DNA of 64,000 bases, taken from contig KL647305.1 in the NCBI GenBank assembly GCA_000727475.1, positions 798,856 to 862,855 on the forward strand, given 5' to 3'. Shown here in pieces: positions 23,231 through 36,469 of the stretch. How positions within the stretch are numbered: the first letter of the stretch is position 1; the number at the start of each line of letters is the position of its first letter. The notes under the pieces are model-generated. The model was not told the origin of the DNA. It did no database searches and worked only from the letters and a program-made list of their open reading frames with translations. This stretch comes from Sarcocystis neurona. Taxonomy: Eukaryota > Apicomplexa > Conoidasida > Eucoccidiorida > Sarcocystidae. A program made the position numbers and the translations under genes.

Positions 23231-25602
23231 CCATGCCTTTAGGTAATGGATCCAAGTTACAGCATGGGCATGTAAACCGTCTGTTCACCTGGGGGTCTCG
23301 CACGCTTTTTTGATGCCTATGTATTCAGTAATCGTCTCGTGAATGTTGCGCGTGTCCAGCTAACTACATAGCAAGGTCGGTGTCTCTACGGGCGCTACCG
23401 GGCTACGGGAGGCCGATCCACCACCGCCGTTGCTCTTGCCCCGGTGCTGCAAGACAGTAGACCTTCACGTACGTGCGACACAAACGACGTCGTGCACCGA
23501 GTTTTTGGAAATTTGTGCCAGACGACGGCATTTTATGAGTCTGACGTCGTTGAGGAGTCTAGAAAATCTGCGCGTGAGTGACGGCCGACCTCAAGGTGTC
23601 TAGATATGCTGCAGTGCATTTTTTTTGTAGTTGACTTCCGAGCGCCACTTCCGTAACATCGTACCGAGCATGTACCGTGTGACTGCGACCAGGACACCAC
23701 TGTAGGTCACTTCCCGATATACACGTGGCGGGTGCACCTCGGAGACTGGAAAGTAAAAAAGGGCGGTCTTTTTACATGTGGAGTGGCGCTGTGATGAACA
23801 TTCTTTTTCACTTGTGGCACTGAAGGCGGATTACTTTCCCATCATGTGTCGAAGGTCTCTTCAGTTGTTTTCGGTCCACGTAAAGCGAAGCACTCCACCC
23901 GTGGCACCATGCCAGCGGAATAACCACACCCTTTGTCCTGGTAGCTTGTGAAGGTTTTCTGGGTACAACCTTCGTTGAAGACCGTTGCCCGTAAAAGCAG
24001 CTGCGGCCTAAGATGCTTAGGAGCAACGTTCGTAATTCATGTATCCGTAGCAAGTGTGCCCACTCGCCAGTGAACAGCACGCAACATCTGCCGTGCACAC
24101 GTACATGTACACGCATCCATGTACGGTCATCCATGCATGTGGCAAGTTCTACCTGTCGACCCACCGGTTCCATCTGCAACATCTTATACACCGGTTCCAT
24201 CTGCAACATCTTATATTGGTACAGAGGCGAGCGTGACAGCTTCTAGTAGAGGGAAACGGCAGCACGCCTTACGGAGGCTAACCCTGTGCAAAGGTGAAAA
24301 TAATGGTATGTGGAGACTTGTCCACTATACCTCAAAATGAGAGTCATTGCTCTCTACACATGTACTGGGTGTCACATACTCGAACTTGTAGATACGCGTT
24401 CACCTCCTTGTGCCTCCCTGTATATGCATACATTTATCAGTATAGATACACGCCTGCGTCGTCCTGCGGATTTACATGTTTTTCTGTGGAGGGATGAATC
24501 CGTGGGCGTGTCGAGTCATCCGAAGTACACGGTCGGAGTTTTTTGGGTCCCACGGTGCCGCTCTGGCATTAATATAGTGGGGAAGTGTGCTTTTATTCCG
24601 GAGGAGCGGGAGACCAACTGGACCACATTCGGGCATACATCAAAAATGCCGCCATACATACAAAGCTGTATACGTGTAGTTTCCATTGTGCCTTACAAGT
24701 GCATATCAATATACGGACGCACGCATATATATATATATACATACGCATGTATTCGTCGCGAACGTACTACTAAGCTACGAGGTGGAGCTGGCGTACCACC
24801 CTCCGGAACCTGCTGAGCGGCTGTAATGGACACAAAGTTAGACCGGGACCTTATTTTTCGCGCGGCGACTTGTCATCCTTCACCTCGTAATTAAGTGTCG
24901 TATTTATTTGAACGTATATACCTATTTTGTAGCTACGATTTACTCAGGTGGGTGGGTACGGAACATACGTACATGGCGATTGCACTTACGTATCGTCATC
25001 TGTCACTTCACCATTTCCGTAGCTTGATAGATCACCTGCACACGTGTATGCATCCGCCGAACTAGTCAACACGACCTGCGTTGTATTGTCCTTTTGACTG
25101 AATCGACTGAAAGAGGCACGCCATCTTCGTACTGGCTTGCGAGGTGCACGTCGCGGCTATCAGCGCGTATAAGTGCATATGCATACGTATGTGTAAACTG
25201 TGGTGTATACAGGTATGAACGTATATTAGCATATATATATATATGCTTGAATACTGCTTCAGAAGGAAAATCGGCTCAGGGGGACTGTTTCGTGATGAGA
25301 CGACTGTTACGTTCGTTGGCTTTGCCAGAAGGGAAATGCACAGACGGTACAAGTCTCGCAGGTGGTGAGCAGGTGGGCTGCGTACAGGTGGGCACATGTA
25401 TTCAGGTGCCTAAGGCATACAATACCGCTACAAGAAAGTCTGTTGGGCACACTGTCAGATGTCACTAAGTGAACTGTCAAGATCATAACTTTCAATGAGA
25501 ACGTAAATCAGATGTGTGAGTACACATCTGATTCGTATGAAAGATGCTTCTAACCTTGTTATTACGAACGAACGGTCTTTTTCGATACCAGGACACCTTG
25601 CA
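23231..25602. other. spacer with small repeats, no supported gene
   Basis: Apart from the 27-bp tandem repeat at 24162-24215, I see only CA/TG/TA-rich spacer and short unconvincing open frames. A pair of long overlapping frames near 24310-24816 lacks splice or family support. Confidence 0.4.
24162..24215 (+). repeat. perfect 27-bp tandem duplication
   Basis: Units 24162-24188 and 24189-24215 are identical, each beginning caccggttccatctgcaac and ending atcttata. Like the 34-bp duplication at 17424, this marks recent local duplication in the gene-poor interval. Confidence 0.95.
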
Positions 25603-28600
25603 ATGATGGCTTCCATTGAACGACATGACGCGGGCGCCCAGTGGCGCTGGCGCTGGAGGCACCTGGGGAAGATCCGCGTGCAAATCTCTCGACTTTTTTC
25701 CTTGTTCATTCTCATTCTCTCGTCCTCCCCACTTGTTCCTTACTTCCTCTCTACGACTGCTTTTGACGGCACCGTCCACCCTGACGCCCGGAGCCAACTG
25801 CCGGTTCCACTCCCAAATATTGAACGCGGTTGGGCAGAGCGCAACGGGAACAAAAGCATTATCGATCCGAACACCTCGGAAAAAACAGAAAAGATCATAC
25901 TTCAGACGAGCAGCACAGACGTTAACGCTGTGAACAATCGAGTCTTCATCAAAGGACGGGAAGTTGATGACGGTAAGCGCAGAGATAAAGTATATAGAAG
26001 CCGTCGAGAGCTTTTTCGAGACCCATCCGCAACTCAACTGTGCCTCTGGATGTAGGGGCGTGTCTACCCGTGCAGGGGACGAAACATGTGTACAGGTGCA
26101 TACACGTGTTTGCACGTACGCGTGTCTGATGATGAGGTAAGGACCGACATGTCTGAATGCGTGAAACTGAATACGTAGGAATTTAGGTCTGAAAGCAGGT
26201 GTGTACAGATGTATGTATATAAATCTGTGTGTCAGTGTAGGTGCACGTGTGCTGGGAGATAGTAATGGATCGACGCAAACTTGACACATGGTTGTTTTGT
26301 ACAGCTCCGCGTGTGCCATACAGCTGTCTGTGTGCTTGGTCCGAAGTCCGCTACAGAGGAAGCACACACCACGCAGGAGACGTGTACTTCCGTGTGCGCA
26401 GGTTGTAGATGATTGTGACGGCGGCATACTATCTTACACGTATAAAAACTCTAGTGTACACATACATGTACCTGCGTACGTATGTGTGTATACCTATGGA
26501 CATGTCAATACGCACATCAATATTTGGGGACCTATACAAGGCGGGAAGACCGGAGTGTGTTCTAGAATTCTCATGCATACTAGTCTTGTATGAAAGTGGA
26601 CGTGAACTGCAAAACATACGTGTTAAGTCACTAGGCAGTCGTGCGTCCCTGCGTATTATGAATATTGTAGATAAGTATAATCCTCCCTTTGTACACCCAC
26701 CGATACGCAGATAAACGAGTGTGACCACTTACATACTGCGTGTCTCTGTATGTAAGGTAGAGATTCACGTACAGTCTACCCCGTAAAGTGCGGCCTTTAT
26801 CAGTTACTGAGCGCCTGTGTCTACGCCTCTTGCGTTGCCTATAAGTCTCTGATGCTCGTGACTCCACACTTACGTTTGAGTCACACTTTTCAAAGAAATG
26901 GGCGCAGCACAAAAACAGTACGGAGGTCCCTGTCTCTGGCTACCTGCTTCACCTGTGTTGCATGATCTCCATTACATCCGTATCTCCATGTACCTTCGGC
27001 GCGGCGTAAGCACACCCATACACATAACTTCGTCTTTTCCGGTTTTTCTCTGTTTTGTAGAAGCGCTGCAGGACGTCGCATCTTCAAGAGTTCACGAAGA
27101 GAGTGAGAGGGAATCAAAAAACCAGGCGTCAGCAGTATTAAGCACCAGTAGCAGCAGCTTGTCTCCTGCTGTTCCTCGGCAGGAACTTTTGGCTGCTGCA
27201 GCGGCTCCCAAGGAGAAAGCCCCCCTTCATGCTGCTGCGAGTGGGGTGAATATGCTTTCGTCAACATCTTCATCTGATGCTGGTGCTGCTGAAGAATCAA
27301 CGCTGCGTGGTGGCGCTGCTCCTCCACCTGCTGCTCTGCCTGGTGACGCTATCGTCTTAAACGAGCGGTCAAACACGCCCAGTGATAGCAGCAATAGCAA
27401 CACGGAGGGGAGCAGCACGAACGGTAGCAGCCGCGAAGGGAGCGGAACGGCAGGCGGTATTGGTGCGAGCGTGAGCGAGACGACGAAAGAGGAAACCGTC
27501 AGCCCAAGCAGTGGGAGCAGCGGCGGCACCTTGAAAAGTGACACCGCGGGCGGCAACAGCGAAAGAACGTCTGCTGCTATGAGGGATCGTGACTTTGGGT
27601 GGTCGTCAGCAGCGGGCAACACTCTACTGCAAAATCGAATGTGCCGAGCATTGAAGGCAGATCGTCAACTAGCACTGGAGTTTATTCTGTTTGCCCTCTC
27701 GCTGATTGACGCCTCTTCGTTTATTCCTGCTAGACAAGCCACGTCGAGCGTCGAGAAAGAAAGTCCCATCCAGCGAGGGCAGCAACAGACGCAGGAAAAG
27801 CACTCATATCAGGGACGACAGTTACAGGCAGGAGCGCTGCAAAAAAAACGACGGTGGCATTCAGCAGACCAGACAAGACTTGAACAGCTCCAGAGAGAAC
27901 TACAACACGACCAGCAACGGCGACAACAGGACGGCTGGAAAGGGACTTTAGCGATGAAGACGCTGGTGGACATCTCTGCGCTGGGAGCCGATGTGGCGAA
28001 GGGCAGCCCGAGCAGCAGCAGAAGCAATCCTTTCCAACGCAAAGAAGCTTCAGAATCTTTGCAAAACGACGACGGTTTGGTGCCGTGGAAAGTGGTAGTG
28101 AGATTCATTGAGAAGTTGCAGGGGAGGGCGCTGGTCACTGACGACCTCCTGCCTCAGTATGCCTGGCAAAACAGGGCTCCTTGCCGACTCATTCCTTTGG
28201 CCGCTGCTCAGGTGCGCCCGTTGTGCGTTAGCTTTGCAGTTTTATGGACTGACAACACGAATGATTAGTCGCGTGTAGTGGAAGGAGTACTACACGTTAC
28301 TTCATGCCTCTGTGCTCGGGCTTTACGGTTACCGTTACCGTTATTAGAAGCACGGACGCGCGACGGTATAGGTGTTGTTTTACATCGGATACCCCTCCCT
28401 CGAAGTCTTCTATTTGCACAGGGATTGGCGGAGGCTCGTTCTTGTATTTGCACTGCTTCAGACAGCAACGGGCTTTTGTGCATGCTAGAGGTACACACAC
28501 TTCGGAGACGCAGAAGCAGTAACAGCAGGAAGAGGGGGAAGAGCAGCAGGACAGCAGCATTAGCTTTACTACCCACTGGCATTTATGTGATCGCAGCCCG

Positions 28601-31600
28601 CTAGGTTGTTCCAGACATAGCAGCAAGATGGATGCCGACAGGCGGTAAATCTACGTGAATCGAGAACGCACAACCAGTGGCACCTGTGTATATACGCCCT
28701 GCTATATTTGTTTCCATTTAAGGCGGCAGCGCATGTATTGTTTGCGTCCATTACCTCTTTCTCCACTGACAGCAACAAGAACCAGCCGCATCCAATCCTG
28801 ACGGCTTGTATACATACATGCTTGCGTCCCGCCTTCGACTGCCTGTCACGTTCACCTTTGGTTCGACAAGAGCGCACGTCAGTACATGCCGACCTACACA
28901 GTCCAAGCCCACCTACAAATGCGCTGACTATGCAGTATTGGTTATTTACATCTGCGATGTATACGCCCTTTTCTTTCAGTGGCTTTCCGAAAGCAGCGCA
29001 CAAGTCTCGGTGTTTCAAGGCACACACTGCTTTGTGGACCTGGGCTTGATAGTCACGGCAGACCACAGCTACATGAGTGCGCAAATATTTCTGCTTGTCT
29101 CCGTGTTGACACCCCGAAGCTGGTTGTGTCACAGGAAATCTGCGGCAAAGTAGTTTGTCGTAGAAACAACAGGTCGATCGTCTCCGATCCGTGCTCAGGA
29201 AGTCGAGCATGGTACAGGCACGCGAAGCTGCTTCTAAGTGAAATGCTGCTGATCCTGCGGCATGGCTGATATCAAAGGAACACTGAGGTCCGAGAAAGTT
29301 TAATACAGTTAACGTATGACCTCTTAACTGGTACGACCTACATACGACGGACGGTGGTAGTGGGAAGGTTTACGCAGCTTTCGTACGGCCTGGTACAACC
29401 TTTACTCTGCAAGTCTGCAGATAGACTATAACTGCGTGTAGAAGTTTAGTCTGGCGTGCAAAGACTCGGAGGCTCAAAAGAGATTTGTCGGCTGTTGGCC
29501 TGAGCTCATTACAAGATGTGAAGGGGTGAATGTACACACAAATTTTTAACTTTTCGAGTAAAGGCTTAGGGAAAGCTTCCACTCACACTGTCAAAGGCAG
29601 TGAAGCCCATGCTGTCGCACACAGGCTTCCAAGGAGGACAGATCAGGGCTGATGACGATACTGGCGCGTGCATGAGCATATTCAGTAATTGTGTCGCGTT
29701 TCTGAAGCTTTGCGAGAACCCTTCGCGCACGGACTTTGCAAAATGCTGTACTGCGTCCGCCGGGAAAATGCCGTAGACGTGTAGGTATGCACGCGGACGT
29801 AGACCACTTGCGCTGCGCGGCTCCGCGTACACCGTATCCTGCCCCAAATGAATCTGCCTTCATCTCTGAGCTGCTAGAAGGCACGTGTGTACGAATTGTG
29901 GGTTCGAAAGCTTGTGAACACGGGCAAAGATTTACGCTTTCGGGGCCGGCTTCAGGACTTGTTCAAACTCTCTACGGTGTCAGCTAGTAAAAGCTCTTTA
30001 TATATATCTCGTGCAGTGGACGCAGTAGGCTCAAATCAAGTGTAAGATCGCTGGAGAAAGAGTTCATGATAAAACAAAGCTATCAGGTATAGATGCGTAT
30101 GTGCGTTCGATGTCGACGGGAATTGCAGGCTGCATTTATCTTTCTTTTTCGGAAGATGACGGGGGCAGCCGTGCACACCTAGCAGGTGTGTCTGCCGGAG
30201 GACGGGTGTACGTTGAGCGTGTGTGCTGAATTGCTTGAATAGCTACCTGTCGTTCCTCACAAGCTGCTGTAGGCGTGTGTGCCTCCTCACTTGTGTGGGA
30301 TTGAAATTGTACGTGAGTCTGTGACTTCGGCGCTACGCAGCGAACTGTGCTCATACATCGTATCCGGCAAAGCGCGCAAGTGCGTGTACACTTTTGGTAC
30401 GTGCGGACTGTCTTATGGATCCCTTCGCGCAGCTTCAACGAATCGTGTGGAGTGTGAAGGAGGTGTTGAGACACCGGACGAAAGAGGAGCCTGCGCCCAG
30501 AAGCGACGATGTGGGGTCCCCAAAGAAAGGCCTTCTGATGGTGCCATACGGCAAAGTGATTAATGAACTACTGGACAAGGCATCGAAGAGAGCAGGAAAC
30601 ATTAATACAGGACACATGAGCAACAGCAGCAGCAACGGCAACACCGGAGGAGCTCCGTGGGATACAAAACGTATGAAGGCTCTGAGCCAGAGTGTACCAA
30701 AACTGAAACCGGCAGAGACGACGCTCGAGATACTTCTTAGCGTTGCTGCTTCTCTTTGGTCGTCGTACTTGGTGATTACGGACCTCGAATCAGGTAGAAG
30801 CTAGCCGGCGTCCCTTAAGTTTTTTGCTTGTCCACTTCCTCTTGTTCTGTGCAGCTACCGCCTTGCGCGTGCACTCCTGTGGACATGTCTGCCTCCGTCA
30901 GTGCCGTGCATTAGTCTGTCACTGACTCGCTGCTTACTGCAAGCTGTCTCCGTTGTGCAAGCTGTTTCCTTCGGGTACTGTCTCTATCTATTTCATGTTC
31001 TGTTTCTTTTCACGTCCCTGCGCCTGTTCTCCCTAGTTTCCTTCCGCTTCGCTTTCTCCGCCAGCACTTTTTCCGTCCTCATCTTGCATTCCTTGGGTGC
31101 TCCCCTATCTCCCGCTGTCGTGTCGCACTGTGTGTGCCCTGTGCAGGTCGCACGGTAGAAGCAGTAGTGGAGGAGACTGCGGGCCACCGTATAAATACTG
31201 TGAGGCGTCGGTACGGCAACGCCTTACACGTCCTCAGTGAAACCTCGAAAGAGCTGGTCTCAGACGGCCATTTATGTGGCCACATCTTTGTGCTGCTCGA
31301 AGGCTTTGTATCACCTTCTGTAGTAGAATCCATGCCGTGGTATAATGTCGCGTACTTCGAAGGAGAACTGCTGCGTTACATGCAAGAGGAACTTAAATTG
31401 TCGCTCAAACCTTTGGAGGAGGCCTACTCCATTGCTGCGACGTACAAGGCGGAGCGGAGCACAGAAAGAGCAGCAGCGGTCGTCAGCGGACCAGCAGCTG
31501 CATCAAGCGAAAGGGTTGCACCGGGAGACGAGGAAAGCAGCCAGAGGCCGCAAGAGAAGGAGAGGAAATACAGCTACGAAAACGCGGTAAATGGGGATGC

Positions 31601-34600
31601 GAGTGGGGGAAGATTTTCTGCTCCGCTGAAGCGTGAAATAGAGAAACCATCTGCTGAAGGACACACAGGGCAGGTCATTGATCTCCCTGTCACATACGAA
31701 AATACGGGATTGACAAGCAGGCCCCCGCAACAGGAGATAGACGAAAAGGAGAAAGGATGGAGCTTGTTGCCAGAAGGGCAGGAATTCTACGCAGCAGGTG
31801 ACCCCAGCAGCAGAGACAACAAGGTTAGCACGCTTAGCACGGACAACAGCAGCGGCTACAGTTGGAGAAAGGGGCTGGCAAGCGATCGAGCAAATGAGAC
31901 GGCAGTAGGGGAGGACACGCAAAGGCCAGAAGAAAGTGGTTTGTTTAGCGAACTTGAAGGACGAGCACCTTTTAAAAATCTTGCGTTGCCCGAGGTGCGG
32001 CTCAATGGGTATCACGTAAGCACGGTGCACGGCACATTCAACGCGGGTTTGGTGGGAGAGTCAAACACCTTCGAAGTAAATGAAAAACTGAGAAAAGCCT
32101 TCACAGAGGACGGCGTTCTTTTGGAAATTCTATTATGCCAAAAACACGACCGCTTCCGTCCCTCCTTGGCTGAAGATGAACCACGTGTCACTGAATGGGC
32201 GGCGGAAGCGCTTGACAACGACTATAGCAGCAGCCTGACAGAGGACAACAGCAGCAGTGTAGAAGGTGACCGCAACAGGAGCGAGACTGTGGCTGCGGGG
32301 CAGAAGGGTAGTTCGAGCAACACCAGCAGTAGCTTGAATATCGGAGGCGGTAGGCGACTGGACAGCGTCGCCGCTGCTCCCTGGAATGATGGATTCAGCA
32401 ACACGCGTACGCGACCAAAAAGAGGTATCTTTAGCCCCGTTTTGAAGGATCCACCAGGTGCTGGAGTCAGTGCCGAGCAGCTCCGCCACATGAGGGCTGC
32501 TGCCGATGCGGCCTCCGGTGTGTCTGCTGCTGTGGCTGAGGCGGCAGCGGCCGCAGCCGCTGCCGCCCGCAGAGACACTGCCGCTGCGGCCGCTGTTATC
32601 GATTCTGACGGTGACGAAGATGACGAGATGCTACCGCCCACCACGGCTTCTCGTACCATTGCAGCTGATGCTGCTGCTCCGCCGACGAACCAGGTTCCCG
32701 TGGGTGGCACTCACCTGCGTGGTGATCGCGCGTCGCTGCGACAGTCTCATTGGCCTCCGCTGGAAGAAAGCAGAACGTCCGCAAATGCTGCAGCCACATC
32801 TGCACAGACATTAGGAGAGACAGCAACAACAGACGCAATAGCAAAATCAGCAGCGCTAGCAGGCTTGCATCCAGAATACGATGAAGACAAGCAGGATCCA
32901 CGTTTTCCCCTGCTCCTTACGATGCAGGCGTTTAGCAGACATCTGGGAGAAGGCAAGCCCATGTGGATTTTTAACAGATGCCGGGTGGTGCACAGCACTA
33001 TTGAGGACAGACATGGGAGCAGCAGCATCTTCCACCACTTGATGCTGACTCCTGATTCAGACACCGATATCCACTTTTTCGTGAATATGCCGCGGCAGAA
33101 ATACTCCAAGCAGGCAGCAGAAGAGTTGAGACAGAGCTTTCTTCTGCTCGGCCGCACAGCCCACAGCAGTGAGAGCAGCAGCGAAGCAGGAAGCCTGCTG
33201 CAAGTGCATGTCAGGGATTCGCGGCTCCGGATTCTAGGCACTGCGCAGCGCTCAGAGGACGGGAAGCTGCTGAAGCTGCAGTCCTTCGGACTCTCGCTGG
33301 ATGATAATCAGAGACACAACGTGAACCAGGTAAGAGAGATACGAGAGGCAACAACCTGGTGTGTTGTACACGCGGAGGAATTCACGAGCAACAGTGTGGA
33401 TAAGTAGGTCTCTTCTAAGAAGATGAGAGGACGCAGAAATGCACAGCCTCTTTCTGGAATGGCTGCACTGGAGAGTAGTTTGAGACACAACGTCAGCAAG
33501 AAGGTTTACGTAAGTAGCGATCGCATAGGATGGGAAAACGGACTGCCAGCGGAACTTTGTAGGGAGGCGGCAGCTGAAGATGTTGCAGAACCCGTCAGAC
33601 GGGACATTAAGTAACATGTTGTTCTACGTTCGATCCTCCGCCTTCCCTCCCTATCTGTGTTATGTTTTCATTGCTTTCCTGTCTTTCCCAGTCTACCTTA
33701 CTACGCATGTATATTTGAGTATCCACGTATAATCCTTCCAGCGAGCCAGGGATACTATCTGCAGTTGTACAGTGCACAGCCGTTCCTCCGCCCGTTGCCT
33801 AAAGAAAAGAACCAAACTTTGAACGAAAATTTTAGCTGGCCTTCCAAAAGAGTGGCAGCAGCTCGCCACCGCTCGCAGCGTGTGCACTGGCGCAGCTCGT
33901 CAAAGCCCATAGAGTAAAACGCAATGCAGTAGCTTGCGGCTACCAGGAAGCAGTGTTGCTCATTCTCACTGCAAGTATGCGTGTGTGCTGGTGCCACTAC
34001 GATCGTGATGGTAGAAGAAGAATCCGATCACGTGATGAAAAGTCTACCCGTACGAGTCTTGAGGCGGTGCACTCACAAATGGCTTCTTGAGTTGAATTAT
34101 GTACATCATCCGCGTATATACAACCGCGCCCACGTAGGCTGGAAGAGAGTGGATGCAAAAGATACACCTCTCTGAGAAGGGCCTGCACAACGACGTCTAC
34201 TGGGAGTGAGTAATATAACACGTGAAATTGTTGGGGAAGCAGATACGCTCGGGTAAGACGACTTCCAAGCGATGTATTCATACGAACACTTGAATAAAGT
34301 GTGGCTGTGCTGAGCACCTCGAGTCTGCAGCTCTTCAGTTGGCGTAGACAAACGCGTACGAGCACCGTGATGTCCTACATATTCGCTGTGCAAAATACAA
34401 AAACGTTACATAATTTGACCCTTGTACGCGTACACGGTCGTGGTGGGAGTGCATTACCTGTACATATTCGTGGGAGTGCGTTAATCGGTTTGAGTTGCCA
34501 CCCTCACGCCTACGGTGGGACCTCCGTATTATCTACGCAGGCATATCTGTGCATGTTCATCTGATACATACGAGTGGCAGATGTGTGCGCACCTCTGCTG

Positions 34601-36469
34601 CCTACGGAGGGGGCTTGCGTACGCTCGTGCATCTACCGCACAGTTTCGTCACTTTTGTTTGGGGAAGACGGTAGAGGAAATGCACGTTTTGAGAACTGGT
34701 TGATACGAATGCAGTGGATGTAAACGAATGGTGGCGGTCTATATGGCGAACTAGCTGCGTCTCAGTAGATCCCGACGTTCCTCTTCGCACCATCGCGTGC
34801 ACACAGGTATGTATAGTGGTTCTCTTTCCCTATTCTTCATACATACGTTTCCATCAAAATAGTGAACGCACTACTACCAGTGATGCTGCGTATTTGATCA
34901 ATGTGCCACGCCGTGTGGATCTTCCTTCCGAAGATATACGACTACCTATATGTGTTTCGCCGAAGTTGTGTCTGTCCGCAGGTACACAAACACATATATG
35001 CCCACATACATACGTGTACACCTATATATATACAGGGAGAGGGAGAGAAGGAAAGATATACTACGATATAAATACATATACATAGATGCATGTATATTTA
35101 TATGTCTTTGATAATAGTCATCGCCTGCAGCAGTCAACGTCTTCCGACCCATCAACCGTGGACGCTTGCGGCTTGTGCCTGCTTGTGGGCGTCGGCGCTG
35201 CGATTGAACTGCAGTTTATTCATGAAGACAAAATCCTCTTGCATTTTCACCTGACGGGTCTAGCCAGCCTCCGACCGTATCTGCCACCAGGACAAGAGTG
35301 GCGCTCCATGCGCGCTGATCGACTGTTCGCACGGATTGTCTCCTCCTGTCGGTCCTTCCTCGAAATTCCCTACGCCATAAAAGTACAAGTCAGGGCAATT
35401 GTAAGTGCTACAGGAAAGGAAGGAACCATGACTAGAACGCGCAGAGGCCAGCAGACGTGGGAAATCGCTGCATGAGCTGCTAGTCCCCAACTCTGCTAGG
35501 CGTCAACGCCACCGCTTTCCTGAGACATACAGCTGTAGAGGAACATAATGTTATGCATCCGTGTACGAACCCATATATACATATATATATATTTATATAT
35601 ATATATATTTATATACATATATTTATATATTTACATATATATGTATCTGCAGGTAACGTGCGCAGTCCACGCTCCTGGAACTGCGTGTACATTTATGTAC
35701 TTCCTCACCAGCTCGTTTTTCAAGCGATTATTTGATGCCTACCGACTGACAACAGGACCACTGGCATTCTCCATCAACGCACGACTTAGGAAGACTACAA
35801 TTAAACGAAGAAATACAGCCAAGATTACACGTGGGTGTATATGTCACAGTTGGGAATGATTAACACCAAAGATAGAACTACAGGCCGACGCACACGCGTA
35901 GACATGCAAATCTATGTATACATGTGCGCCGACAGATATGTTCTCACAAGCAGGCAGACATCAGTACACGTAGGTGTACACGGCAGCGGAGCAAAGGATC
36001 AGGCGTCTTGTGCAGGAGCTGCTTTCAGGGAAGAGTTGGAAGATACTTAGCAGTCTTCGGGCGTTTCACGCAATGTTAGGGGTAGTGTGCTGAAGGGAAA
36101 CAGCGCGCAATCACAATGACCACGCGTGCCTTTCATTTGTGGATGGAGTCCCTACGAACAACGAAGATCTAGCAGCATCGTTGTGTCCTATTGTCTAGGT
36201 TCTGTGTTTGTACCTCCCTCTCTCTGTTTATGCATATAAGTATATATTTATGAACATGTGGGCGCGCTCGCGCATACCTGCCTCAACGACATGAGTGGAC
36301 ATCATCGTCAACACCAACTCCGCGCCCAGCAACATCTTTCAGTGCCACATTTGCGGAATTCCTTTTCAGAAATAAACGAAACTTGTGTCACCAGCGTCAT
36401 TGCCAGAGACACGCAAGTCAAGTGTGCAACCGCATTGCCAACGCCATCACTGTCATCATCGCGTCGTAG
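25603..36469 (+). CDS. large Ser/Ala-rich protein of unknown function, multi-exon, N-terminal signal/anchor
   Basis: I do not recognise this gene. Firm exons: 25603-25972 joined in frame to 27061-28211, and 30433-30793 joined in frame to 31147-33329. Probable exons: 35131-35400, 35653-35830 and a last one near 36330-36469. Phases match at the firm joints, and 28211 to 30433 is also phase-compatible. Residues 1-60 hold basic/Trp-rich sequence then a hydrophobic stretch (LFSLFILILSSSPLVPYFL), so a signal anchor is likely. Linkers are Ser-, Ala- and Gly-rich, with a poly-Ala block at about 32505-32600. Structured islands read LVPWKVVVRFIEKL, VEAVVEETAGHRINTVRRRY and MWIFNRCRVVHSTIEDRH. Total length would exceed 1,400 residues. 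Middle exons at 33.4-34 kb are unresolved. No function is inferred. Confidence 0.6.
27061..28211 (+). CDS. exon of the large unknown protein (1151 bp)
   Basis: Begins after ctgttttgtag, completing a Glu codon from the previous exon, and ends LAAAQ|GTGCGC. The first two thirds are low complexity (Ser, Gly, Thr, Ala). The last third is better ordered (RMCRALKADRQLALEFILFA, TLVDISALGADVAKG, KVVVRFIEKLQG), with a Gln/Arg-rich segment between. Confidence 0.75.
31147..33329 (+). CDS. exon of the large unknown protein (2183 bp)
   Basis: The longest exon in the gene, open for 727 codons from ttctgtgcag to AACCAG|GTAAGA. It begins with an ordered region of about 100 residues, then a long Ser/Glu/Asn-rich linker and a poly-Ala block (about 32505-32600) followed by an acidic DSDGDEDDE stretch. 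It ends with an ordered region of about 160 residues including MQAFSRHLGEGKPMWIFNR and LLQVHVRDSRLRILGTAQR. Coding nature is clear; identity is not. Confidence 0.8.
33330..35130 (+). other. unresolved interval inside the large unknown gene
   Basis: Between firm exon 31147-33329 and probable exon 35131-35400. A protein-like stretch at about 33755-33916 (GYYLQLYSAQPFLRPLP and ENFSWPSKRV) follows possible acceptors at 33744 or 33752. I find no good donor after it, so it may be an exon with a missed border or an alternative 3' end. A strong donor-like GTAAGT at about 33511 ends another short open stretch. Confidence 0.3.
35571..35650. repeat. TA microsatellite with TTTA interruptions
   Basis: About 80 bp of (TA)n broken by ttta and cata units, just before the probable exon at 35653, within an intron of the large unknown gene. 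Confidence 0.85.

Noticed and set aside
25492..26427. 311-codon minus-strand frame
   Set aside because: It lies opposite the first exon of the large unknown gene, which has an ATG, a signal-like segment and an in-phase donor. The minus frame starts at a non-ATG codon in CA/TG-rich spacer.
28569..29210. 213-codon minus-strand frame within an intron of the large unknown gene
   Set aside because: No family motif or good splice borders, and plus-strand frames overlap it fully. Left unassigned rather than called.
36330..36400. C2H2-like zinc finger (CHICGIPF followed by His residues)
   Set aside because: The His part lies in a different frame, after a stop codon. A real finger would need a frameshift, so only the CxxC ending remains possible.
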